Shown here: piece after piece, positions 49,838 to 58,842 of the stretch | Layout of the letters: each line of letters begins with the position of its first letter | How positions within the stretch are numbered: position 1 is the stretch's first letter | DNA from: Streptomyces sp. NRRL F-5126 | GTDB lineage: Bacteria; Actinomycetota; Actinomycetes; Streptomycetales; Streptomycetaceae | Length of the DNA stretch: 64,000 bases | NCBI RefSeq assembly: GCF_000721265.1 | Contig: NZ_JOFZ01000008.1 | Location: 248,001-312,000, forward strand | Reading direction: 5' to 3' | Program-made: the position numbers and the translations under genes | The notes under the pieces: generated by a model | Told to the model about the DNA's origin: nothing | Seen by the model: the letters and a program-made list of their open reading frames with translations, nothing else | The model's database searches: none

Positions 49838-51505
49838 GTGCTGAGCACGATGCAGGACGTACCGCTGACCGTGACCCGCATCCTCAGGCACGGCATGACG
49901 ATCCACGCCAGTTCCCGGATCGTCACCTGGACCGGGGACGGCGAGCCGCGGCGGCGGTCCTTCGCCGAGGTCGGCGGGCGCGCCGTCCAGCTGGCCTCGG
50001 CGCTGCGCGAGGACCTGGGCGTGACGGACGACGAGCGTGTCGCAACCCTCATGTGGAACAACGCCGAGCACGTGGAGGCGTACCTCGCCATCCCGGCCAT
50101 GGGTGCCATCCTCCACACCCTCAACCTGCGGCTGCCGGCCGAGCAGTTGATCTACATCGCGAACCACGCAGAAGACCGCGTGATCATCATCAACGGGTCG
50201 CTGCTGCCCCTGCTCGCGCCGGCCCTCCCGCACCTGCCGACCGTCGAGCACGTCATCGTCAGCGGCCCCGGCGACCGCTCGGTGCTGGCCGACGCGGACG
50301 CGCAGGTGCACGACTACGACGAGCTGCTCGCCCGGCACTCACCGGACTTCGACGCGTTCGACTGGCCGGATCTGGACGAGCGCACGGCCGCCGCCATGTG
50401 CTACACGTCCGGCACGACGGGCGACCCCAAGGGCGTCGTCTTCTCGCACCGCTCCGTCTACCTGCACTCCCTGCAGGCGAACACCACGGCGGCGCTCGGC
50501 CTCACCGAGCGGGACCTGGCGCTGATCGTCGTGCCGCAGTTCCACGTGAACGCGTGGGGCGTGCCGCACGCGGCCTTCATGGTCGGCGCGAACATGCTGA
50601 TGCCCGACCGCTTCCTGCAGCCCGCGCCGCTCGCCGACATGATCGAGCAGGAACGTCCCACCTACGCCGCTGCTGTGCCCACCATCTGGCAGGGCCTGCT
50701 CGCCGAGGTGACCGAGCACCCCAGGGACCTGACGTCGATGGCCCGCGTCACCATCGGAGGCTCCGCCTGCCCGCCGTCGCTGATGGCCGCGTACGACAAG
50801 CTCGGTGTCCGGCTCCTGCACGCCTGGGGCATGACGGAGACGTCGCCGCTCGGCACCACGTCGTTCCCGCCGGCCGGGCTCACCCCGGAGGAGGAGTGGC
50901 CCTACCGGGTGACCCAGGGCCGCTTCCCCGTCGGGATCGAGGCGCGGCTCGCGGGCCCGAGCGGCGAGTTCCTGCCCTGGGACAACGAGTCGGCGGGCGA
51001 GCTCGAGGTGCGCGGCCCCTGGGTGGCCCGCGCCTACTACGGCGGCGGCGACGGCCAGGAGCTGACGCCCGAGGACAAGTTCAGCCCGGACGGCTGGCTG
51101 CGCACCGGGGACGTCGGGGTGATCAGCCCGGACGGGTACCTGACGCTGACGGACCGCGCGAAGGACGTCATCAAGTCGGGCGGCGAGTGGATCTCCAGCG
51201 TCGAGCTGGAGAACGTGCTGATGGGGCACCCGTCGGTGGCGGAGGCCGCGGTGGTGGCCGTCCCGGACGGCAGGTGGGGGGAGCGCCCGCTGGCGACGGT
51301 CGTCCTCAAGGAGGGTGTGTCGGCCGACTGCCCCGAGCTGTACACGGAGTTGAAGGACTTCCTGGCGGAGCGCGTCGCGCGGTGGCAGCTGCCGGAGCGG
51401 TGGGCGCTCGTGGAGTCGGTGCCGAAGACGAGCGTCGGCAAGTTCGACAAGAAGGTGATCAGGCGCCAGTACGCCAACGGCGAGCTGGACGTGACGCAGC
51501 TGTAG
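49838..51505 (+). CDS. Acyl-CoA synthetase (AMP-forming, long-chain fatty acid type)
   Basis: A 555-residue ANL-superfamily adenylating enzyme that activates a fatty acid to acyl-AMP and then acyl-CoA. The P-loop motif is MCYTSGTTGDPKGVVFSHRS, motif A5 is HAWGMTETSP, A7 is GWLRTGDVGVI, and A8 ends SGGEWISSVELEN; the catalytic lysine of A10 is in PKTSVGKFDKK. GTG 49838 is chosen because GGGAGG lies 5 nt upstream. It is followed by a flavin/F420-type protein gene 46 bp downstream on the same strand. Confidence 0.94.
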   Translation: MLSTMQDVPLTVTRILRHGMTIHASSRIVTWTGDGEPRRRSFAEVGGRAVQLASALREDLGVTDDERVATLMWNNAEHVEAYLAIPAMGAILHTLNLRLPAEQLIYIANHAEDRVIIINGSLLPLLAPALPHLPTVEHVIVSGPGDRSVLADADAQVHDYDELLARHSPDFDAFDWPDLDERTAAAMCYTSGTTGDPKGVVFSHRSVYLHSLQANTTAALGLTERDLALIVVPQFHVNAWGVPHAAFMVGANMLMPDRFLQPAPLADMIEQERPTYAAAVPTIWQGLLAEVTEHPRDLTSMARVTIGGSACPPSLMAAYDKLGVRLLHAWGMTETSPLGTTSFPPAGLTPEEEWPYRVTQGRFPVGIEARLAGPSGEFLPWDNESAGELEVRGPWVARAYYGGGDGQELTPEDKFSPDGWLRTGDVGVISPDGYLTLTDRAKDVIKSGGEWISSVELENVLMGHPSVAEAAVVAVPDGRWGERPLATVVLKEGVSADCPELYTELKDFLAERVARWQLPERWALVESVPKTSVGKFDKKVIRRQYANGELDVTQL

Positions 51506-51551
51506 GAGCCGTTCCAGCCGTCTTGGCCGCCACCCGTTCGAGGAGAGATAC

Positions 51552-51977
51552 GTGAACGATCCCTGGAGCCTGTTCGGTACGACGCCCACCGGCGCCCTCG
51601 TCACGCGCAAGCGCGACGGCGGGCCGCAGCTGTCGAACGTCTCCTACCTGTGGGACCCGGGGGCGCGCTCGCTGCTGATCTCGGTGACGGACGACCGGGC
51701 CAAGACCCGCAACCTGCGGCGCGACCCGCGCGCGAGCTTCTACGTGACGAGTCCCGACTTCGGCGCGTACGCGGTCGGCGAGGGCGTCGCGGAACTCGGC
51801 GCCGTCGCCCTCGCACCGGACGACGCGTCGGCCGACGCCCTCGTCGCGCAGTACCGGGCGCTGCGCGGCGAACACCCCGACTGGGCCGAGTTCCGTGCGG
51901 CGATGGTGGACGAGCGGCGGCTGCTGGTCCGGCTGCCGTTGACTTACGCGTACGGGTGGGTGCCGGACGGGCGTTGA
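51552..51977 (+). CDS. PNPOx-like F420/FMN-dependent protein
   Basis: A 141-residue split beta-barrel protein like actinobacterial PPOX-class F420-dependent enzymes. Typical segments: WSLFGTTPTGALVTRKRDGGPQLSNVSYLWDP in broken form (GALVTRKRDG, PQLSNVSYL), SLLISVTDDRAKTRNLRRDPRASFYV (cofactor phosphate contact by RAKTRNLRRDPR) and a C-terminal YGWVPDGR. Reaction unknown; family members reduce small molecules using F420H2. GAGGAGAG precedes the GTG. Probably cotranscribed with the acyl-CoA synthetase. Confidence 0.85.
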   Translation: MNDPWSLFGTTPTGALVTRKRDGGPQLSNVSYLWDPGARSLLISVTDDRAKTRNLRRDPRASFYVTSPDFGAYAVGEGVAELGAVALAPDDASADALVAQYRALRGEHPDWAEFRAAMVDERRLLVRLPLTYAYGWVPDGR

Positions 51978-52014
51978 CGGCCGGATGCGTTGACGGCCGG
52001 GCGCGCCGCGTGGG

Positions 52015-55000
52015 TCAGTTCGTGCCGATCTTCGCCAGGAGGTCGACGATGCGCGCCTGGACTTCGTCGCTCGTGGACCTTTCGGCCAGGAACAGGACCG
52101 TCTCGCCCGACGCCAGCCGCGGCAGCTCCGCCGCGTCGATGCCGACCGACGTGTAGACGACGAGGGGCGTGCGGTTCAACTGGCCGTTCGCGCGCAGCCA
52201 GTCGATGATCCCGGCGCGCCTGCGCCGTACCCGCATGAGGTCCATGACCACGAGGTTCGGCCGCATCTGGCCGGCGAGCGCCACGGCCTGGCCGTCCTCC
52301 ACCGCGCGGGCAACCTGCATGCCGCGCCGTTCCAGCGTGTCCGTCAGCGCGAGCGCGATCTCCTCGTGCTCCTCGATGAGCAGCACGCGCGGCGGGTGCT
52401 GCTCGCTGTCGCGCGGGGCGAGCGCCTTGAGCAGCACGGCCGGGTCGGCGCCGTACGCGGCCTCGCGGTTGGCCTGGCCGAGCCCCGCCGTCACCAGGAC
52501 GGGGACCTCGGCCGCCACGGCGGCCTGGCGCAGCGACTGGAGCGCGGTGCGGGTGATCGGCCCGGTCAGCGGGTCGACGAACAGGGCGGCGGGGAACGCG
52601 GCGATCTGCGCGTCGACCTCTTCGCGCGAGTGCACGACGACGGGCCGGTAGCCCCGGTCGCTCAGCGCCTGCTGCGTGGAGACGTCGGGAGCGGGCCAGA
52701 CCAGCAGGCGGCGCGGGTTGTCCAGCGGCTCGGGCGGCAACTCGTCGTCGACGGGGATCGGCTGGGGACGGTTGGCCACCTCGACCGCGCCGCCGGGGCC
52801 GTCCAGCGGCTCCGGGCCCTCGGCGCCGTCGTCCGGCGCGCCGATGGCGTACGAACGGCCTGCCGGGTTCTGCGTGTGCGCCTGCGCGGCGGGACGGCCC
52901 TGGGACGGATCGGGGGTGGCCGGGGTGGCGGGCGGCTGGGGCCGCTGCTGGGAGTGGGGCTGGGAGTGCGGGTGCGACCCGGTGCCGGCGCCGGGGCTTG
53001 AGGCCTGCTCCGTGCGGTTGCCCAGCTTGCGCCTGCGGTTCGCGGGGGCAGGACCCGTGCCCTGGCCGCCGTGCGGCTGCGCCGGGCGGGCGAACGGCAC
53101 GCCCTGCCCGAGCGTGCGCACGCTGAACGCCCGGCCCTGGGTGTCGCGCCCGGTGGCGGTCCCGGCGGGCGGTGTCTCGTCCGGCAGCGGCTGCGCGACG
53201 GGCCGCGGCCGGTGCGCGCCCGCGGGCCCCTGCTGCCCGGGGTCCTGCCGTCCGGCACCCGGGAGCGGGTGCGGCTGGGGCGGCGTGTGGTCCTCGTCGG
53301 GCGCGGTGCGGGCGGCGTCGTGTCGGCCGGGCAGGGAGTCGTCGGCGTGGACCTGGTCCGCGGCGGCCGGGGGCAGCGCGAACGTCGGGCGTCCGTTCTC
53401 GGCGGGGGGAGCGGTGGCGGGTTCGGCGGGATGCTCCTGGGCCTGGCCGAGCGCGCGGCGCGCACGGCGTCCCGTCGGCTGCTGCTGTTGCACGGCGTCC
53501 GCCGCTTGAGCCGTCTGAGCCGTCTGAGCCGCTTGCGGCGTCACGCCGTACGCCTGCTGGCCGTAGCCGTGCGCGAAGTCATCCTGCGCGGAGCTCCCGT
53601 GTGCGCCGTGTGCGCCGTGCGCGGGCACGCCCTGCGCGCCGGCCGGCACGGGCGCGAGCGCCGGGGCGTCCGCGGGCGCCGGCTGAGGGGCGATCGGCCC
53701 CGCGGGCAGCGCGGGCAGGGCGTTCTGCGCGCCCGCCGCTGCCTGTGCGGCGTGGTGGCGTGCGGGCACGCCCTGCGGCGGGACGGCCGTCCCGCGCCTG
53801 TTGCCCGTGGCGCCGCGCGACGGGACGACGGCGCCGCTCTCGGTGCTGCTCGGCCTGCCGCGACGGCGCCCGGTTCCCGAGCCCTGGCCGCCCGCGGTGG
53901 CACCACCCGCGCCGGCGCCGGTCGTACCCGTCCCGACTTCACCCGTCCCGGCGTCACCGCCACCGGCCTGCGTGCCGTCGTCGGCCGCCGGGCGCGCCCT
54001 GCGCCGTCCCGTCGGCTGCTCCGCGGGCGCCTCGTCGGCCGCGGACGCGAGGAACGCGTCGGTGGACGCGCGCCGCGCGCGCCGCCGCCCGCGTCCGCCG
54101 TTGCTGCCGCCCGCGGTCGTGCCGGGGGCGCCCGTCGCCTCCTGGTACGGCGTGGCCTGCTGCGCCTGCACCGTGCCGCCGCCCTCGCCGAGCGGCAGTT
54201 CGAGGACGAAGGCGCGACCGTTCGTCCCCGGCACCTGGTGCGTCTGCAGCACTCCGCCGTGCGCCCGCACGATGCCGGCGACGAGCGGCTCGTGCACCGG
54301 GTCGCCGCCCGCGAAGGGCCCGCGCACCTCGATCCGTACGACGCTGTCGCGCTGCGCCGCGGCCACCACGATCGTCGAGTCGACGTACCCGCCTGCCTGC
54401 GCCGGCACCTGCTGGCGCGTGCGGCCCGTGGCGTCCACGCCCGCGACGTCCGCGATCAGGTGCGCCAGCGCCGTCGCGAGGCGGCCGGGGTCGACCTCGG
54501 CCTCGATGGCCGGGGCGTGCACCGCGAACTGCGCCCGGCCGGGGCCGATCAGCTCGACCGCGCCGTCGACGCCCGCCGCGACGACCCCGTCGAGCATGAC
54601 CTTCACCTTGGTCAGCCGCTCCGTGCCCGCGTCGAGGCGCTGGTAGCCGAGCACGTTGTCGACGAGCGTCGTCATGCGCGCGTATCCGGCGGCGAGGTGG
54701 TGGAGGATCTGGTTGGCCTCGGGCCACAGCTGCCCGGCCGGGTCCGCGGCCAGCGCGGACAGTTCGCCGCGCAGCTCGTCGAGCGGCCCGCGCAGCGCCT
54801 CGCCGAGCACGGCGGTCAGCTGTGCGTGGCGCGCCGAGACGAACGCGACGCGCTCGGACAGCTCCTCGATCTCCGCCGCGTACCGGTCGCTGCGGTCGGC
54901 CAGTTCGGCCGCCGCGGCCTCCTCGGTCTCGCGCAGCCGCTCCGTGAGCCGCTCCTCGACCTCCGTGCGCTCGCCGGTCAGCCGCCGCTCCGTCGCGTCG

Positions 55001-55902
55001 AGTTCCGCGGTCAGCCGCCCGGTCTCGCTCCGCAGCTCGGCGGCCGCCTCGTCCCTGGCCGCCTTGAGCTCGTCGGCGTGGCTCTTGACCAGCTCCTCGT
55101 GGGCGCGCCGGTCGGTGAAGGTCATCACGGCGCCGACGAGCTGGTCGCCGTCGCGCACGGGCGCGGTCGTCAGGTCGACGGGTACGGCCGAGCCGTTCTT
55201 TGCCCACAGCACCTGCCCGCGCACCCGGTGCTTGCGGCCGGAGCGGAGCGTGTCGGCGAGCGGCGACTCGTCGTAGGGGAACGGGTCGCCGTTGGGCCGC
55301 GAGTGCAGGATGAGTGTGTGCAGTTCGCGGCCGCCGAGGTCGGTGGCGCGGAAGCCGAGGATCTGCGCGGCCGCCGGGTTGACGAGGACGACGCGCCCGT
55401 CGGTGTCCGTGCCGACGACGCCCTCGGACGCCGCCCGCAGGATCATCTCCGTCTGCCGCTGGGAACGGGCCAGTTCCGCCTCGGTGTCGACGGTCCCGGC
55501 GAGGTCCCTGACGACGAGCATCAGCAACTCGTCGCCGGTGTAGCCGCCGTGCGGCTCGCGGTACGCGTCGCGCCCGTCCTCCAGGCCCGCGCTCGTCACC
55601 TCGACGGGGAACTCGGCGCCGTCCGTGCGGCGTGCGGCCATGCGTGTCGGCTTCGTACGGCCGCGTGCGTCGGTGGACTCGGGGCGGCGCATCGAGCCGG
55701 GGATGAGCTTCGAGTCGAACTCCGGCAGCAGGTCGAGCAGGCCGCGGCCGACGAGCGCGGTGCCGGGCGCCTCGAACATCTCCAGCGCGATGGCGTTGGC
55801 GTTGACGACGGTGCCGTTCGCGTTGACGAGGACGAGGCCGTCGGGCAGGGCGTCGAGTATGGCTGCGAGGCGAGCAGCGCCTCGGGATGGCCTGCTGCTC
55901 AC
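52015..55902 (-). CDS. Large PAS-domain sensor protein with degenerate kinase core and receiver-like C terminus
   Basis: About 1,295 residues from GTG 55902 (ATG 55956 is an alternative adding 18). In order: PAS 1 (about 10-125, AILDALPDGLVLVNANG), PAS 2 (145-260, ILRAASEGVVGTDTDGRVVLVN), a charged coiled coil (265-385), a dimerisation region where the H box reads VLGEALRGPLDELRG with no histidine, a degenerate GHKL domain ending LELPLGEGGG, about 430 residues of Pro/Gln/Ala/Gly-rich linker with basic RRRAR patches, a receiver-like domain without a clear aspartate pocket, and a final receiver-like domain (RVLLIEEHEE, LVVMDLM). It cannot autophosphorylate on His in the standard way, so it is probably a scaffold or signal integrator. 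Confidence 0.8.
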   Translation of the reverse strand: MSSRPSRGAARLAAILDALPDGLVLVNANGTVVNANAIALEMFEAPGTALVGRGLLDLLPEFDSKLIPGSMRRPESTDARGRTKPTRMAARRTDGAEFPVEVTSAGLEDGRDAYREPHGGYTGDELLMLVVRDLAGTVDTEAELARSQRQTEMILRAASEGVVGTDTDGRVVLVNPAAAQILGFRATDLGGRELHTLILHSRPNGDPFPYDESPLADTLRSGRKHRVRGQVLWAKNGSAVPVDLTTAPVRDGDQLVGAVMTFTDRRAHEELVKSHADELKAARDEAAAELRSETGRLTAELDATERRLTGERTEVEERLTERLRETEEAAAAELADRSDRYAAEIEELSERVAFVSARHAQLTAVLGEALRGPLDELRGELSALAADPAGQLWPEANQILHHLAAGYARMTTLVDNVLGYQRLDAGTERLTKVKVMLDGVVAAGVDGAVELIGPGRAQFAVHAPAIEAEVDPGRLATALAHLIADVAGVDATGRTRQQVPAQAGGYVDSTIVVAAAQRDSVVRIEVRGPFAGGDPVHEPLVAGIVRAHGGVLQTHQVPGTNGRAFVLELPLGEGGGTVQAQQATPYQEATGAPGTTAGGSNGGRGRRRARRASTDAFLASAADEAPAEQPTGRRRARPAADDGTQAGGGDAGTGEVGTGTTGAGAGGATAGGQGSGTGRRRGRPSSTESGAVVPSRGATGNRRGTAVPPQGVPARHHAAQAAAGAQNALPALPAGPIAPQPAPADAPALAPVPAGAQGVPAHGAHGAHGSSAQDDFAHGYGQQAYGVTPQAAQTAQTAQAADAVQQQQPTGRRARRALGQAQEHPAEPATAPPAENGRPTFALPPAAADQVHADDSLPGRHDAARTAPDEDHTPPQPHPLPGAGRQDPGQQGPAGAHRPRPVAQPLPDETPPAGTATGRDTQGRAFSVRTLGQGVPFARPAQPHGGQGTGPAPANRRRKLGNRTEQASSPGAGTGSHPHSQPHSQQRPQPPATPATPDPSQGRPAAQAHTQNPAGRSYAIGAPDDGAEGPEPLDGPGGAVEVANRPQPIPVDDELPPEPLDNPRRLLVWPAPDVSTQQALSDRGYRPVVVHSREEVDAQIAAFPAALFVDPLTGPITRTALQSLRQAAVAAEVPVLVTAGLGQANREAAYGADPAVLLKALAPRDSEQHPPRVLLIEEHEEIALALTDTLERRGMQVARAVEDGQAVALAGQMRPNLVVMDLMRVRRRRAGIIDWLRANGQLNRTPLVVYTSVGIDAAELPRLASGETVLFLAERSTSDEVQARIVDLLAKIGTN

Positions 55903-56189
55903 GACGAACGTTCCTCCCTGACCCACTGCGCTTTGCGGACCTGCCGCGAGGCCCATCTTGCCTGCCGGGGCCCGGCCTGTCACGGGAGGGAGTCTACGGT
56001 CTTGGGATGTCCGGGCGACGGGGGATCGAGGATGTGCGGACGGCGTGCGGGCCGTGCCGGAGCGGCGCGACAGGATCGTCATGGCGTGCGCACGCCGCCT
56101 CCACGCCTGCTCGCGCCCGCGTGCGCCGGTGGGATCCAGGGGCGCTCGCCGACGCGTCGTCCGCGAGGCGTTCGCCCCGCGTTCGCCCG

Positions 56190-56675
56190 TCAGCCGAGGG
56201 ACGGCAGCACGGGCACGAGCGCGTGCCAGCGGGCGGTCTCGCACCCGTTGCGCCGGTCGAAGGCGGCGTCGACGGCGCGGCCGCGCCAGGTGCCGGTGAT
56301 GTGCGCGGTGGCGGGCCCGCCGTAGATCTGCGTGCACATCCGGCCTGCGGGCACGGGGGCGAAGGGGTCGGCGCCGTCGCGGTCGAGTACGCCGAGCCGG
56401 TCGCACGCCTCGGCCGCGCGCGGGTGCGTGCCGCCGGCGGGTGCGCACCGCAGTTCGTACGTCGCCGACGGCACGGAGCCCGACGGGTCGGACACGGTGA
56501 CGGTGAGCGCGGTGGCGGGCTCGGCGCCGGGCGTGGCGGCGGACGCGCCGGGCGCGAGGGCGACGAGGCCCGCGAGCGCCAGCGGCACGAGGGAGGCGAC
56601 GGGGGTGACGCGGACAGAGCGGACAGAGGGGACGCAGGGAACGAGGGATGCGAGGCGACGCACGCGAGGCAGCAA
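56190..56675 (-). CDS. Subtilisin inhibitor-like (SSI) secreted protease inhibitor
   Basis: A 161-residue precursor with a long signal peptide (cleavage after ASA near residue 46) and an SSI domain. The four cysteines fall at the SSI positions (ELRCAPAGGTHP, AEACDRL, RMCTQIYGG, NGCETARW), making two disulfides. The reactive-site loop reads MCTQIYGG where albogriseolus SSI reads MCPMVYDP, so P1 is Gln and P1' Ile, instead of the usual Met, Lys or Arg. Targets are secreted subtilisin- or trypsin-like proteases. Start uncertain: shorter GTG starts exist. Strand and place are next to the PAS sensor gene, in the same direction. Confidence 0.88.
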   Translation of the reverse strand: MLPRVRRLASLVPCVPSVRSVRVTPVASLVPLALAGLVALAPGASAATPGAEPATALTVTVSDPSGSVPSATYELRCAPAGGTHPRAAEACDRLGVLDRDGADPFAPVPAGRMCTQIYGGPATAHITGTWRGRAVDAAFDRRNGCETARWHALVPVLPSLG

Positions 56676-56858
56676 GGCAACTCCAGCAGGGCGGGATCCC
56701 GGACACTCACCCCTACCAACGCAGCAGCGCCCGCGACGTTGCGCTTGGCAAGCGCTTTGCCATGCCGACGGCCCGCCCGGTACGGTGTGGAGCGATTGGT
56801 GAGCGCGCCCCTGGGTGTGCCATCATCTTCACAAGCCGCCCTCGCATGCGTGGGCGCT

Positions 56859-56949
56859 GGAGGCGTCGCCTAGTCCGGTCTATGGCGCCGCACTGCTAAT
56901 GCGGTTTGGGTCTTAAAGCCCATCGAGGGTTCAAATCCCTCCGCCTCCG
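56859..56949 (+). tRNA. tRNA-Ser (anticodon GCU)
   Basis: A class II tRNA of 91 nt: acceptor arms GGAGGCG (56859-56865) and CGCCTCC (56942-56948), discriminator G; anticodon stem CCGCA/TGCGG with loop CTGCTAA, anticodon GCT; long variable arm; T loop TTCAAAT. CCA not encoded. Reads AGC/AGU serine codons. Confidence 0.95.
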
Positions 56950-56957
56950 CACCTTGA

Positions 56958-56994
56958 TCAGGGAGTTCGGCCCGTCGTGGGCTGGGCTCCCTGA
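56958..56994 (+). terminator. Terminator of tRNA-Ser(GCU)
   Basis: Outer arms TCAGGGAG (56958-56965) and CTCCCTGA (56987-56994) pair exactly, with an inner GCCC/GGGC stem. It starts 8 nt after the tRNA. Confidence 0.7.
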
Positions 56995-57021
56995 GTCGCG
57001 TTCAGGACCTCTTCGGCGAAA

Positions 57022-57441
57022 TCAACCGGACGCGACGGCACGCTCCAGCAAGGGCTTGAGCTGCCGCAGTTCGTCGTCGCTGAGCCCCGCGAGAGGGGTC
57101 TTCTCCAGCGCCGTCCGCACCAGCTCGTCGCGCACACGGCGGCCCTTGCCGGTCAGGAGCAGTACGCGGGAGCGGCGGTCGGCCGGGTCCACGGCGCGCT
57201 CCACCAGACCGCGGTCGGTGAGCTGGTTGGTGATGAAGGACAGATTCGGCGCGTTGCAGTACAGGCGCTCGGCCATCACCTTCATCGAGGGGGGCGGCTC
57301 GGCCGGGTCGAGCACCCACAGCGCCTGGAACGTCGCCGGCGTCAGGTTGTGCGCGGTCAGTGCCTGCCCGAGGAGGTCGTTGGTCCGCATCCAGATGTCG
57401 TGGATGGCGGCAACCACCGCGGTGAGCTCGGGCGTGGACAT
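57022..57441 (-). CDS. MarR-family transcriptional regulator
   Basis: A 139-residue winged-helix regulator (ATG 57441; ATG 57450 possible). The HTH region is PPPSMKVMAERLYCNAPNLSFITNQLTDRGLVER and the wing contains DPADRRSRVLLLTGKGRRV, the classical D-x-R-x-x-R-V-L-x-T-x-K-G MarR signature. It is divergent from an SDR gene, and two copies of a 15-bp palindrome lie between them, so it most likely represses itself and the SDR gene until a small ligand binds. Confidence 0.93.
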   Translation of the reverse strand: MSTPELTAVVAAIHDIWMRTNDLLGQALTAHNLTPATFQALWVLDPAEPPPSMKVMAERLYCNAPNLSFITNQLTDRGLVERAVDPADRRSRVLLLTGKGRRVRDELVRTALEKTPLAGLSDDELRQLKPLLERAVASG

Positions 57442-57460
57442 GTGTCCCATCCTACCTATC

Positions 57461-57518
57461 CTTCGAGTCTCGAAGGATCGTGCTAGCGTCGACATCGAAT
57501 GTACTTCGAGACTCGAAG
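57461..57518. promoter_or_regulatory. Two palindromic MarR operators in the MarR/SDR divergent promoter
   Basis: CTTCGAGTCTCGAAG (57461-57475) and CTTCGAGACTCGAAG (57504-57518): exact 6-bp arms CTTCGA/TCGAAG with a 3-nt centre, centres 43 bp apart (about four helical turns, same DNA face). The second is next to the SDR ribosome site; the first overlaps the MarR leader. Confidence 0.88.
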
Positions 57519-57535
57519 CACTGGAGGAGGATCGG

Positions 57536-58354
57536 GTGAAGAACGACGGCTATCGCGGCCTGACCGCGCTCGTCACGGGCGCGTCCAAAGGGCTGGGACG
57601 TGCGTACGCGCTGGAGCTCGCGCGCCGGGGAGCGCGGGTGATCCTCCTGGCCCGCTCGGACGGCGACCTGCGGGAGCTCGCGGCCCAGATACGGGAACGG
57701 CACGGCGGTCAGGAGGCCGAGGTGATCACCGGCGACCTGTCCACCCCGGAAGGCCCTCAGCGGATCCTGCGGGAGCTGCGCGACCGCGGCCCGGCCGTCG
57801 ACCTGCTGATCAACAACGCCGGCGCGGGCAGCGCGGGCCCCTTCCTCGCCCGCCCCATCGAGCCGCAGCTGCGCTCCGTCGGGCTCAACGTCAGCGGCTT
57901 GCTCGCGCTGACCCACGCGATCGGCGCGGACATGGTCGCCCGCGGCTCGGGCGGCATCATCAACGTGTCGTCCACGGCGGCCTTCCAGCCCATGCCCTAC
58001 CAGGCCAGCTATGCGGCGACCAAGGCCTTCGTGCTCTCCTTCACCGAGGCGCTCGCCGAGGAGCTGCGCGGCACCGGCGTCCACGTCATGGCCGCGCACC
58101 CCGGCGCGATCGCCACGGGCTTCTTCGACGGCACCACTGCCACGATCCACCCCCGGGCCGCAGACAAGCCGGCCACCGTGGCGGCCCGCACGCTGGACGA
58201 CTACGCCAGGCGACGCCCGGTCTCCTACCCGGGGCGCCCCGTCAACCGCGCCCTGACCTGGCCCGGACGCCTGCTGCCGCGCACCGTGACGGCGCGGGTG
58301 GCGGGTAGCCTCAACCGCCGGCTGCGCCTGCACGAGACGGTCGACGTCGCGTAG
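57536..58354 (+). CDS. Short-chain dehydrogenase/reductase
   Basis: A 272-residue classical SDR. The NAD(P) motif is TGASKGLGRAYA, the structural motif is NNAGAGSAG and the catalytic set is Ser in INVSSTAA and YAATK (Tyr-x3-Lys). The R after the first Gly-rich loop (ARSDGDL) favours NADPH. Substrate unknown. GTG start follows GGAGGAGG by 5 nt. Controlled, by context, by the divergent MarR regulator. Confidence 0.93.
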   Translation: MKNDGYRGLTALVTGASKGLGRAYALELARRGARVILLARSDGDLRELAAQIRERHGGQEAEVITGDLSTPEGPQRILRELRDRGPAVDLLINNAGAGSAGPFLARPIEPQLRSVGLNVSGLLALTHAIGADMVARGSGGIINVSSTAAFQPMPYQASYAATKAFVLSFTEALAEELRGTGVHVMAAHPGAIATGFFDGTTATIHPRAADKPATVAARTLDDYARRRPVSYPGRPVNRALTWPGRLLPRTVTARVAGSLNRRLRLHETVDVA

Positions 58355-58495
58355 GGCGGCGCGGGGGCTCCCGGCCGCTGAAGAGGCACTGTTTCCGCAG
58401 GTCACCCGGGTGGCAGTAACGGATTTCACCTGGAGCCGCAGGTCATGTAAAGTTGTCCTCGCACCGCAGGAGGGACACAAGATCCCGCCGGGCGA

Positions 58496-58568
58496 GCACT
58501 CGTAGCTTAACGGATAGAGCATCTGACTACGGATCAGAAGGTTGGGGGTTCGAATCCCTCCGAGTGCA
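58496..58568 (+). tRNA. tRNA-Arg (anticodon ACG)
   Basis: A 73-nt tRNA: acceptor arms GCACTCG (58496-58502) and CGAGTGC (58561-58567), discriminator A; anticodon stem TCTGA/TCAGA with loop CTACGGA, anticodon ACG, whose A34 is normally deaminated to inosine to read CGU/CGC/CGA; T loop TTCGAAT. CCA not encoded. Confidence 0.96.
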
Positions 58569-58578
58569 CATAGGTCAA

Positions 58579-58610
58579 GGGCCCCGAGATTCGTATCGGG
58601 GTCCTTTTCG
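58579..58610 (+). terminator. Rho-independent terminator of tRNA-Arg
   Basis: GGCCCCGA and TCGGGGTCC pair around an 8-nt loop, with one bulged T, followed by TTTT. One of the few hairpin-plus-T-run terminators in the window. Confidence 0.75.
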
Positions 58611-58842
58611 TTGCCCGTACGGAGACGGTCCCACCCATCCTTGAAGGCGTCATGATTCGGTTGGCGTCCGCCGAACGCCGTCCCAGACAACATGAGAGGC
58701 ACCGGCGTTTAGAGCCGACAGCGCAGCCCTTGACGCCTCTCGGTCATCGGCAGCCAGCAGCTGTTCCAGTTGTTCCCGCTGCATGTGGCAGCAACGCCTC
58801 CCAGACGGGGCGAGTGGCACTCGTCAGACGGGCTTGTGAGCG

